Assembly: GCA_008802785.1 (NCBI GenBank)
Contig: VUYT01000017.1
Span: 1-64,000 of the forward strand
DNA length: 64,000 nt
Origin: Symmetrospora coprosmae
Lineage: Eukaryota > Basidiomycota > Cystobasidiomycetes > Symmetrosporaceae
Direction of reading: 5' to 3'
The position numbers and the translations under genes were made by a program. The notes beneath the pieces are model-generated. The model worked only from the letters and a program-made list of their open reading frames with translations, had not been told where the DNA came from and did not search any database. Position 1 is the first letter of the stretch. Each line of letters opens with the position of its first letter. This document shows, one piece after another, positions 1 through 10,021 of this stretch.

Positions 1-241
1 CCCCCCTGGCCTTCCCCCTACTTAAACGGGCAGCTCTGGCTTCTTTCGCTTCTCTCTTCTCTTCTCATTATACATTCCAGAGCCTGCTCATCCCAACCCC
101 AACCCAGTGAGTGCATGCAATGACCCAATCATCTCCACCCGCTGCGAGATGAGGCACGCACTGACTGCCTGCTCGTACCGGCCTGGTCTCCACCTCTGCC
201 CTCTCCCTCATCCAGCCAACTCCAACACCCCACAAGCAACC
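1..241 (+). promoter_or_regulatory. 5' flank of the KGG-protein gene
   Basis: Pyrimidine-rich sequence in front of the ATG at 242. It contains runs of CT-rich DNA (about 45-70) and CCAACCCC-type tracts, as fungal core promoters and 5' leaders often do. No TATA box or known factor site can be named with confidence. Confidence 0.3.
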
Positions 242-903
242 ATGTCTGGCGGATCTGAGGACGGAATTCCCCTCAAGAAGGACGGCAACCGTTCGTCGCC
301 ATCTCCCTGTTGTTCTCCTCACTCGAGCCCATGACTGACCTTGCGCATCTTTGCGCCCCGCTTTCGCCGCCTCCAGCCGACATGAGGTACAAGGCCGCAC
401 GAGAGGCAGTCGGAGACGATGCCGGAGAGGGACAGGGCAAGCCTGCCGGCGGAACCGCTGAGGACGGAACGCCTCTCCGCAAGGACGGCCAGCCGGACCA
501 GGTCAGTAGTCGACCGCTGTGCCCTCCTCCATTCCCGTTGCCGTCCACTGACGCCATCCCTGTGCCTCCCATCTGTCCCCGCACCACAGCGATACTCGAG
601 CGAGCATGGCTTCGGCGCTGACCGCGAGCGCGCCTCCGAGGAGGGCAAGAAGGGCGGATCCACCCAGCCTGGTGCGTCGTCTGCACACTTTCCTTTCCCT
701 CCCGCCTCGCCTCGCTCTGCTCATCTGCTGACTTCCGCCTCCCCCGCTCAATCTGCACCACAGACGAGGTCTACAAGCCGTCCGAGCACGGAGGTCTCCG
801 AGAGGATGGCCAGCCAGACCAGCGCAAGTCGTCCGAGCACGGCTTCGGTGCCGACCGAGAGCGCGCATCGGAGGAGGGCAAGAAGGGCGGTCACTCCAGC
901 TAG
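242..903 (+). CDS. KGG-motif stress/LEA-like hydrophilic protein
   Basis: Exons 242-290, 377-501, 590-671 and 764-903 give 131 aa. The protein is almost entirely polar and built from repeats. One unit type reads EDG-x-P-L-x-KDG-x-PD (exons 1, 2 and, as LREDGQPDQR, exon 4). A second reads SSEHGFGADRERASEEGKKGG and occurs once each in exons 3 and 4. The EEGKKGG ending is the glycine/lysine motif of the KGG (stress-induced repeat, Con-10-like) group, and KPSEHGGLREDG-type text is common in small fungal and Em/LEA-like stress proteins. Such proteins are thought to protect cells during drying or other stress; that role is inferred here. There is no signal peptide or membrane segment. Splice phases are 1, 0 and 1. 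The first ATG with a KGG-like reading frame was taken as the start. Confidence 0.8.
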
Positions 904-1483
904 ACGTCTCGCCTTCCCCTGGCTTGAGCCTCGATTTGCGCCTAGCTCCAGAGAAAGACAAACATGTAGCAATAGCCTTGGGTGATGCAACAGCTTGAAT
1001 TGAATTGCAGTTCCCCATGTCTCACATCTCTTTTGCATGTTATTATATCGCTGAACAGATTCTCTGGCCTTGTCCTCCTCCTGGCCCTTTCATTCCCGAC
1101 GAATGCTGCGCTGACATGGCTGAATGCGGAAGAAGCAGCTGGTTGCGTTCACGGTTCTTCTGACGAAGCAGAGACAGTCCTAAGATTTCCACGTTGAGAA
1201 GGACAGACCCGCGAAATCCAAGTTGACAGGGCGCATCCGCGAGAGACGACCCTCGAGCCCTTCATGCTGGCCAGGTCCGACTTGGACGACAATCAGCACG
1301 AACTCCTCCTCAACTCTCTGCTGCGAATAACGACGACCTATGAACGCAGAACGGTCCCATCGCGATGTCGGTGGTGCGAGATTGAGTGAGAAATGCGGCT
1401 GCTAGGCGAGCTCCTGTCCTGGACATCCTTTGCGCAAGCTGCTCCTCTTCTCGACAAGCATTCTGAGCGTACTAGGATGATTC
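904..1483. other. Intergenic, no gene seen
   Basis: Lies between the 3' end of the KGG gene and the 3' end of an uncertain minus-strand gene. Short frames on both strands lack coding character or family resemblance. I see no repeat or RNA gene. Confidence 0.4.
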
Positions 1484-2276
1484 CTACCTGTACACCCTAG
1501 GCTGCACATGCAGCAATGCCTGCCCTTCCTGCTCTATAAGCTGCGATGAAGCTATAGATTCGCAATCCTGCCTTGGCGCGCATTGGCTGACTGGCGGCGA
1601 TCGGTTGACCGAGGTCAGCAAGACTCCCGCCCGCTAAACAGATGCAGAGAAACAAGACTATCCTACCAAGCCTTGTTGTCAGACTCGGCTCGCCTTGCAC
1701 GCGGGCCTGTCCGTCATCCTCGCGCTTGCTGTCGGGCAGGAGTGCGAAGAGGATGGAGTCGTTGTAGAAAGCTGCGACGAGATTGCCTGTTAACGTTAGT
1801 GCAGCTTGGTCAGCCTTCGCGAAGCCTTCCTTGCGCCGGAACCAGCTTATAGACACGCTGCGCTCACCTCCGCCGGCAATGGGCTTGATCTTCTTCCGAT
1901 TCCTCTGAGCGGCATCGCTACTGGACGTCAGCTCCTTCTCGAGAGCCTTCTTCAGCTTCTTGGCGGTGATGTCTTTGTCCTGCAAGACGAGAAGAGAGTC
2001 GGGTCAAAACAGGTCTGTCCGAAGCGAGGCGGTCAGCAGGAGGCCACGAACCTCCCTGATTGCCTCCTTGATCTGCTCAAAACGCGTCGGATCGAGAGAC
2101 GCAGTCTGTACGAATACAGCCTTCAGGGGAATGACAGGTCCTGATGTCGCATTCCCAGCGCGCGCCTGCCGGAGCTGCGCACGCAAATTGGAGCTCGTGG
2201 TGCGCTCCTGCTGCAATTGCCTTTGCTTTTGCAAGGAGCTTCTGATGTTTCGCGCCTGCTCGAGCTGATGGCGCAT
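1484..2276 (-). CDS. Hypothetical coiled-coil protein (uncertain model)
   Basis: Proposed exons on the minus strand: 2052-2276, 1868-1979, 1667-1786 and 1484-1590. They sum to 564 nt, giving 187 aa in frame. The N-terminal part (about residues 1-75) is a charged, glutamine-rich coiled coil beginning MRHQLEQARNIRSSLQKQ. It is followed by a lysine-rich helical stretch (DKDITAKKLKKALEKEL) and a more hydrophobic segment (LVAAFYNDSILFALLPD). I do not recognise the family; the helix pair faintly recalls DEK-C-like folds, but not enough to call. Splice donors GTTCGT, GTGAGC and GTAGGA and acceptors CTTGCAG, TTAACAG and CCGCCAG keep the phase. The coiled-coil frame stays open for about 14 codons upstream of this ATG, so a 5' exon (for example within 2400-2640) may exist. 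The C-terminal exon is the weakest part. Confidence 0.4.
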
Positions 2277-2747
2277 GTTTAGGTTCCTCTCCTCGAGACC
2301 GTTGTGGGATTGTGCTTATCCACCATTACTGTGTGGATGGCGAGGCGCAGATCTTTCTTGGTTGCTGGCATGGCAGCGTCGCAGCGTCGCACACGGCTGC
2401 GTGTTTCGATACGGCGAGATCCGTCCGAGGCCTTCACCGTGTCCGAGCCTTCGTAAGATGGTCAGACTCGAGCATGTTTCGCCAAAAGACATCGGCGGTG
2501 GAGAGGTCACATGCTTTTGTGGCCGACTTGGACGAGGAAAAGGAGAAGAAAGGGTCAGCTGGCAGAGACTCGCCTCTTATACCCTCAGTCGCGCTCTGAT
2601 CTTCCACGACCTTAGAACTTTAGCTGAATCAGCGCCACTCAGTCCACCTGCGCAATGACGTGAGAGCCTGTACACCCCGCGATCGGCCGACCTCTTAATT
2701 GCTCTTCCGCAGTCACCTGTACATCACCGTGGACCATCCTCAACGAA

Positions 2748-5700
2748 TTACGGGTTGTACGCCTTTGTCCGATTGACCGGGATGATGCCTTCGCGCATCT
2801 TCAGCCGACCCGTCCACCAGTCTGGGTCGCCCTTCGCCAGCACTTCGATGATGTCGCCGACAACAAAGGGCAAGTCTCCCGGCTGTGCATCCGGACACAT
2901 GAGCACGACCCCAACGCTCAGTACGAAGACAGAGCAGACACGCACCTCGCTGCCATCAAAGTCGAAAGTGGCCAGTCGCAGCTCCTTCCCATTCCCAGCC
3001 GCCCGGGTGTAGCTGTTGGACCGCGTGTCGGTCTTCATGAAGCGAGGAACGCCCTGTGTCTGCAGCTGGTCCGTGAAGTCATCCTCGACCTGGCGGATGC
3101 GGACGGCTCGGTTCCCAAATTGCACAATGTCGTCCCTAGACGAGTCGAAGGAGCGGAGCGAGGCATTGTCCTCGGCGCCTAGGCGATGCTGCGGGCGTGC
3201 AGCAGCAAGCGGCGAGGCCGAGACATCATCGTCGAGCGCAGAGAGAATGTCGCGGTTTTCGCGCGAGGACGAGATCAGTGCCCCCGACTCTGCTTGCGAG
3301 TCGGCGCCAACGTCATCAGAGTCGTACGCAGCTGCCGATCGGCTCTTGCCCTTCTTGCTGCTCGACTCGGCAAAAGGGTTGTCGGCGCGCTTGATCCGGA
3401 TATCGCCTCGCCGATGCCCGTCGTCCTCCGTCCCGCTTCCCTCGGTACTCGTGACGTCCCGGCTCCTGCTACCGCTCCGTATAATGATATCGTCCAGCTC
3501 GTCCCCGGCCCGGGTGGCATTGTACCCTTCGTACTCGTCGTCGCTGCCCCGGCCGTACCGGTCGCCATCGGCGCCGCCGTACTTGTCCCTCCAGGAATCG
3601 CTCCGCTCGCGGCCGCCCGGCTCCCGTCGGGGCATGGGTGCCGTTGACGAGCGCTTGCTCATCGGGCGAGAGCTGAAGACGCCCTTCATGGCGGAAGTGG
3701 TGCCCTTCATGGCCTCGGAGGCGCCCGAGAGGAGCTTGCCTGTCGACGACTGTTTCTTGCCGAACGTCGGGCGCGTAGGTCTGTCGTCGCCGCCGGAGAA
3801 GCCGCCGGTTCCGCTCCTGCTGCGATTACCTCGCTTGCCAAGTTTGCTCCCGCCCCCGAATCGGTCATCGTCGCCCTCTTCCTCGTCGCTGAATCGGTGC
3901 TCGACCTCTTTCCCAAACCTGTCTGCGAACGGTGAGGTGGTAGCGAGGCCGGAATTGCGAGCACTGCCCGTATCCTGATCGTCTCGCTCCTCCTCGTCCG
4001 AAGCCGAGAGTCTCCGTCTGTGCGGCCTGGCGTTGTTGGTCTCGTCGTCGGAGCTGCTGTATTTGCCGCTGAACTCGAGCTTCCCTTTCCTTCGACTACC
4101 GCCGGCATTGTCCTTGTTTCTAAAGCTGCCGAGTGTCCCGCTCCTCGCTCTGCTGTTCGTGGGGCTGTGCGCTCCTGAGCCACCAGAGTAAGGGCTGCGC
4201 TCACCACCCGGCCGCGAGACGGTCGAGAGCGCCGAAGTCGACTTGCGCGCGGGCAGCACTGGCCGCTTCATGAACTCTGTAAAGCGCTGCGTGCGCGACG
4301 AGGCCGAGCCGATGGACGACGGCGACGGCGGGATGTCCTGGTCGTCATTGAAGCTGTACTGGGATTGGCGCGAGACGGACTGTCGAGCGTCCATCCCTCC
4401 GCTGAATCTGCTCCTGCCGCCGTTGTCAAAATACTCCTCGTCTTTATCGCTCTCGTCGCCACGGTAGCGGTATTTTGGGTCGGCGGCCGAGTTGGCGCGG
4501 TCTCTGCCGTTGTACGCTGCCTCGCGGCTGGGCGTAGACGAGCCAGACTTGCTTCGCCCGAATGAGCCGAGGCTATAACCGCGCAGCCTGTTCCCGACGC
4601 CCATCACGCCCCCTTTCTCGGCTGCAGAAGCCTCGTGCAGCCTCTCGCGCGTGCTCTGGCTGAGACCGCGATCGCGCGGGCGGTCCCGTTCTCTCCCCTC
4701 GTTCTCTGCGTGCTCACTGCCCTGTGAGGCGAATTCCGTGCCAAAGCTGTACCCCCTGCTCCTGCCAGACGCCTCGTCAACGTCGCTCGGAGCATCATCG
4801 ACCCACTTGCTGTCGAGCTCGGTCCCGATCTTGCGCTCGATGCACTGGATGAGCATGCTCGCCCAGGGCGGGACATCGATCTGCCCGCTGAGGATGTTGC
4901 GCGCCGTCACTTCGTCAGGGTGGTCTACGTATGCGGCGTAGGCGGCTTTGTTGGCGTCGGAGCGCTCAATGATGACGCTCCCTTCGAGCGAGGCTCCACC
5001 GAATAGTCCGCGTGTCTGTTTTGGGATTTAGCAATGTTCCTGCAGGCACGCTGTGTGGACATGGCTCACCCTAGAGTACGAGTACATTGCCGCTCGCTTT
5101 GTGATGGATCCGCCAGCTTCGGCGTTCCGTCCTACCGGGCCCACCGCGATGGATACGTTGCCGCCTCTGATGAATTGATGAGGGTGGGTGTGAGAGAGTC
5201 AGTGTAGGTTTCTCTTTCGGGGTGGCTTTCGCCCGCGCACAGGAGCGCCGGACCGGGCGAGCCTCACAGGTTGAGGCTTCCCGACGTCATGAAGGAGCGC
5301 ACGGCCGACTTTGAGCTGAGGATGATGACAAACTCGGAGAGCTCTGCCCCGAGCTGTCCTCCGACGCCGAGGCCGCCCTGTGTGTGTGCGAATTGGACAG
5401 GGCGCCATTCGCATATCAGCGTCATGCACGTGGGTGTCCTGGATCGGGCGGTCCGGCCCAATCCCTGGCCGGAAAGGCGTGGACGGCGCGCTCACTGTTC
5501 CTACGGCAGACGGTGCAGACCAGGCTGGAGAAGAGGAACAGCAGACGCAGGGGAGCGGCCGTCAGTGAGGGTCCTGCTGAAGGGCGCCCTTGGGGCAGCG
5601 GCCGACGTGGAAGGACGGCGTGACCCACATCCGTTCGGAAGCTTGCACAGGACGAGCCCGCTCCCCGCTCTGGCGGAGAAGAGGAACCCGGCTTTTGCGA

Positions 5701-5833
5701 TTGTGAGGATTGCGAACCCTCTTGCGTTGCGCAGGATGTCGTTGGGGATGATGGAGGCAAAGCTGTTGAATATCTGGGTTGCCTTGCTGCACTCATTGGG
5801 GAGGTTGGACGGGAGCGGGGACGAGACGGGCAT
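2748..5833 (-). CDS. LSB3: SYLF + SH3 protein, Ysc84/Lsb3 family actin-patch protein
   Basis: Exons 5629-5833, 5496-5524, 5268-5377, 5070-5166, 2946-5015 and 2748-2882 give 881 aa. Residues 1 to about 215 are a complete SYLF (Ysc84) domain: FAILTIAKAGFLFSARAGSG, WSAPSAVGT, GLGVGGQLGAELSEF, GGNVSIAVGPVGRNAEAGG and GLFGGASLEGSVI can be lined up with yeast Ysc84/Lsb3. The last about 65 residues are an SH3 domain (ATFDFDGS..PGDLPFVVGDIIEV..DWWTGRL) split by an intron. The family binds lipids and actin and works with Las17/WASP at cortical actin patches in endocytosis. The middle of about 600 residues is disordered and rich in S, R, D and G, roughly doubling the yeast length of about 460. Exon 2 is only 29 nt. 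The start was placed at the ATG of MPVSSPLPSNLP, which matches the family N-terminus. It is divergent from the RhoGAP gene 243 bp away. Confidence 0.93.
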
Positions 5834-6076
5834 GATCAACGGCGTGTATCCTGACGCGGATGCGACCCAGATGCGATGAGGTTCCTGATATCGCTTTTTG
5901 CGATTGAGTGGATGGTCTCCGTCTCCGTCGCAGCTGTCGCAGTCGCATCAGTACTCGCAGCCCCGCAGTCTCGGTCGCGGTCGCAGCTTGACATGATGGC
6001 AATCACCACCACAAAGGCAACGCCAGCACAAGGCATATAGCAGAGCAGCAGCAGCAGAGTAGCCGCAATCAGATCA
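5834..6076. promoter_or_regulatory. Divergent promoter, LSB3 / F-BAR-RhoGAP
   Basis: A gap of 243 bp separates the two start codons. The DNA has tandem GTCGCAGTCGCAGC-like segments (about 5925-5990) and a CAGCAGCAGCAG tract (about 6043-6057). Both genes act at the cortical actin cytoskeleton, so shared regulation is reasonable but not shown. Confidence 0.4.
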
Positions 6077-9000
6077 ATGCCGCCCTCGGGCGACGTCGAC
6101 GACGCTTTCAAGCATCTCGGCGCCTACTCGCAGTCTGTTGCCACCTTTTTCAGCCGGAGGTGTGTGTGCTCCCACAGCATAGCAATAGCAGGCACCCCAT
6201 AGCAGGCTGAGATGAGACTGCATTGCACTGCATCGCAGACTCGAACTCGAAGCGGCCCATCTCGCCGAGCTCGAAAAGGTGGGTGCGTCGATGCAGTCGC
6301 AGTCACGCTGCTTGCTGTGCCGTGAACACAGACAGGGAGCTGGCTGCGAAGGAAGGATGCATGCAGACCACAAGCAGTGCTGACGATATGGGGGATCGCA
6401 CACTCACCGCGTCATTGCAGCTCCTCGTCAAGCAGGACGAGTCGGACCGACGCCTCGACGCCTCTCTGCGTGATCTTGGCATCACCGCCGCCTGGTCCCA
6501 GATAAAGTCGACCGTCCATGCAGAGCTCGTCGAGCGGCGACAGGGCCTGTACAAGCTGCAGCACGGGTGCATAGAGCCCCTCGTCAGCTTCAGGGACCAG
6601 CGGGAGCGCCAGAGGAAGCGCATCAAGGACGAGACGACAACAATCACGTCCGAGCATGCCGACTACAAGGCACACACACTCCGCTTGAAGCGCCAGTACC
6701 AGCGAAAGAGCGAGGAGGTCAAGAACCTCACCGAGACGCACTATTCGCAGCCTGCACAGAGTAACACGACAGCTGCCAGTGGTGGGGGAGGTGGCGGCGG
6801 CAGCGGCAGCAGCAGCGGCGGCGGCTTGGGCGCCTTCGCAGGAGGGAGCGCCACAAGCCCCACCAGCAGCAATGGAAGCGGAAGCCAGGCTCATGGACAT
6901 GGTCATGGACATGGGCATGGCGGACAGCACGAAGGGAGAGACGCCGGACTCGCCGTCGGCTCTGGGCAGTCGGATGGCCGGCCGTCATCGTCACAGGGTC
7001 CGAGCCATACAGGGGCAAGCACAGACGCACGCTCTCTCGTTTCGGGCGCCAGTGAGTCTATACTCTCAGGCGGGTGAGCCCTTGCTCTGTACTAAAGCTA
7101 TCGGAACCCGCTTCTTGCGTAGCGTCGACGTCCCTGCGTGATGCGCAATCGCCACCACCGCGCGACAATGCCGCCATCTTTGCCATCAAGAACTCGCGGT
7201 CGCAGCTCAACAGCCTCATCCACAAGCTGTCCACCTCTACATCCAAAGTCGCGGGTAGCGCGCAGCCAGTGGCGGCGGGCTCGGGCATCGGGAGCGGCGG
7301 CGCTGGCGATTCATCGCTGTCTGCTGGCGCAAGCACGTCCGGGCGGTATCCCTCAGCAGCGACCCAGTCGCGCCTCAGCCGCGTCAAGCGCGAGGCAGAG
7401 GAGGCGGACGCACAGTACCGGAGCGCGCTGCACCACCTCGAGACCCTGCGCCTGCAGAAGGAGCGCATCGCCAACGCCTCGATGGGCTCGCTGACGGAAT
7501 TCGCCTTCGAGTTTAGCAACTGCTGCCGGAGTGTGTTCTCGCAGTACTGCGACAGCTACGCGTCGAAAGCCCGGCAGACGGAGAAGGTGCGCGTGTGCGC
7601 GAAGGCTGCTCTGCCCTTCGCAGAGCTCGAGCTAACCGGCCATCACGGCTGTGTGCGTCTGTCCGCGCGGCTTCAGCTCTGCGAGGTCGCAAAGCAAGCC
7701 TCTATCGGCATCTCTCCGCAAGCGGACGTTGCCATCTTCACGAGGGCCATTGCCATTGAGCCGTTCTTTGAGGAGCCGCTGCCGTATGAAAACTACCACG
7801 TTGGCACATCCTACAGCCTGATCTTCGGCGTCAGCTTGAATGAATACACGAACGGCAACGATGGCGTGCTCGTTCCGTGCGTATCTATCCGTGTGCCGTC
7901 AGCGCAAGAGGAAAGCTGAACAACTTGATTGTCCGGGATCGCAGGCTCACCGTACAGCGTGCAATCATGGAAGTTGACGCGAGAGGACTTGAGATCGAGG
8001 GGATCTATCGCATATCGGGAAAGCTCAACGCCGTTCAGCAGGCTGTGCAGGAGATTGAGCAAGACGAGATCACCTTCGAGTTCTCTCCGGAGCGACACGA
8101 TGTGCACACTGTCTCGGCTGTGCTGCGGGTGGGTGCATGCAGCCACGCTCCCGTATCAGTAGGATGCTGCCAATCCAGTCCTGACTGACCTTGGCCGTGC
8201 GTCACACAGCTGTATCTTCGACAACTACCAGAAGCGCTGCTTCCCATCGATTCGGCCGAGCGCTTACACATCTCCAAGCTCATTGGCGCCTCGGAAGATC
8301 CGGATCTTACTTCAGTCGACCCAACGGAGGGCGAAGCGTACAAGCTAATCAGCAAGAAGCTCCGGCGGATGTCTCGGTCGCACCAGGCAACGGCCAAGAT
8401 GCTCATCGCCCACTTTGCACGCGTTCTTGCGCGGCAGGAGCACAACAAGATGAACGTGCAGGCTTTGACGCTATGCCTCAATCCGTGTCTCTTCCCGGAG
8501 GAGACCAATCTTGGCGCATTCACTCACGGACATAAGGTAGTCATCTGCTACTGCTATTCGAAGCATGATTCGGGCTGATCAGTCGCATGACTTCGAACAG
8601 GATCGCGTGCTCGAATACCTCATTACATATCGACAGGAGCTTTTTGCTGGTCTGCCGATCACTGAGGAAGCGCGCAATAACCTTTCGAGGCGCTCGCGGC
8701 TATCGGGCGGTTCAAGCGGTTTCCGTCCTGCGCTGGATGGCGGCGATGACGAGAACGACGACGATGACCCCCCATACCGACGCTCGCAGGAGAATATCAG
8801 AGCGTCAGCTACGGGTTCGGCAGCAAAAGCAGCGCGCGTTGCTGCCCCGGACAATACAAATTACCCAGCACAGAACAGCAGTCCGAGACTTGCTGCAGGG
8901 GCGCCTCCCCCCTCGTCAGTCCCTCACCGCGCCAGTCCGCAAGCAGTCAAGGAGGACGCAGCAACCGAGACGCTCTCGCCCACCGCTTCTGAGACGGGCT

Positions 9001-9767
9001 ATGAGACTGTCTCGTCTGCGGATGTGGCCGCCTTTGGGCTCGGATCTCCCCCGCTGGCGGGCATGACATCGCCGAAGCGGACCCTCTCGCAGCGGGCGCG
9101 CTCGTCCAGCCAGCAGCTCGCCAATGCGATGAAGACGGGTCTCAACCTTGGTCGATCTCGCTCCGGCTCCAACAGGCAGTCTCAGGTCGCCACACCGAGC
9201 CTCCAATCCTACCCCTTCCAGTATCAGTACCAGAGTGTCGGCGCTGCGGGCTCGACTGGCCCGCTGTCTCCGCCGATGCCCGGCACGGCCAGTCGGCCAT
9301 TGACACCGCTTCGAAACGCAGAAGGCCAGCTCGTTGCCTCTAGAGGTCTGGTCGAAGAGACACCTCGAGGAGGTCACGAGCCTGGCGAGACTCTCGAAAG
9401 CAAAGCCGTGACGGAGCCGGGCTTATCTTCTGCGCAGCAGATGTTGCAGCAGCGCCGGCTTATGGGGTCGCCCCCACCGCCACCGACACACGTCCCCGCA
9501 TTGTCGCCGCATCCGCTCCCTGCAGGCGCCGCCCCGCTTCTCAACAGGCCCCCCTCGTTCTCCGGCTCCATCTCGACATCATCGCCGCCGACACCCGGAC
9601 AAAGCGGGTATCTGCCTCAAGGAGCTCATCCGTACTCATCGCACGGACGTGCATCTCGGTCCTCTCTTGGTCTGGCGGCGGCCAAGGAGCCCGTGCCGTC
9701 TGGCGCTGCTTCTCCCGATATCGACCCGGACTCCGTCTACGAGAACTACCATAACGCTGCTGGCTGA
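6077..9767 (+). CDS. F-BAR domain Rho GTPase-activating protein
   Basis: Exons 6077-6159, 6239-6282, 6332-7051, 7123-7586, 7677-7876, 7945-8128, 8210-8536 and 8601-9767 give 1062 aa. The N-terminal about 430 residues are helical and F-BAR-like (FFSRRLELEAAHLAELEKVD, then TEFAFEFSNCCRSVFSQYCDSYASKARQ in pieces). They are interrupted at about residues 185-310 by a Gly/Ser/His-rich insert with an HGHGHGHGHGG run. A RhoGAP domain follows at about residues 480-680: GVSLNEYT, EIEGIYRISG (arginine finger), LYLRQLPEALLP and NVQALTLCLNPCL. The rest is disordered and rich in Ser/Pro. RhoGAPs switch off Rho-type GTPases, and the F-BAR part bends or senses the plasma membrane; yeast Rgd1/Rgd2 and fission yeast Rga8 have this layout. 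Intron 7587-7676 is 90 nt and in frame; it was called from its donor, a CTAAC branch site and a CAG acceptor. Confidence 0.9.
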
Positions 9768-10021
9768 GGCAATCACCAAAAGCCAGCACCTCCACACCGA
9801 CGCATCCTGCTATCTTCCAGACACGATTGCCTTGCATATGCATACGAACAAGGACACTGCAGTACTACTCGTGGCTACTGCAACTTCGACTGTTGTTGCT
9901 GTCCGGTCTCCCAACATCCTGTCCATACCCTCTCGTTTCACCACACTAATGCAGACCTCCCTTACGACCTGTAACGTAGAATGGACACTGGCTACCCCTT
10001 CTGCCCGCTGCAATGTCACCT
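9768..10021. other. Convergent 3' region, RhoGAP / REX3
   Basis: A 254-bp gap between two stop codons facing each other. It should hold the 3' UTRs and cleavage sites of both genes. No coding frame is supported. Confidence 0.35.

Noticed and set aside
3016-3978. Plus-strand frame of 320 codons
   Set aside because: Antisense to the LSB3 linker; its length comes from biased codon use of the S/R/D-rich coding strand, and it shows no motif.
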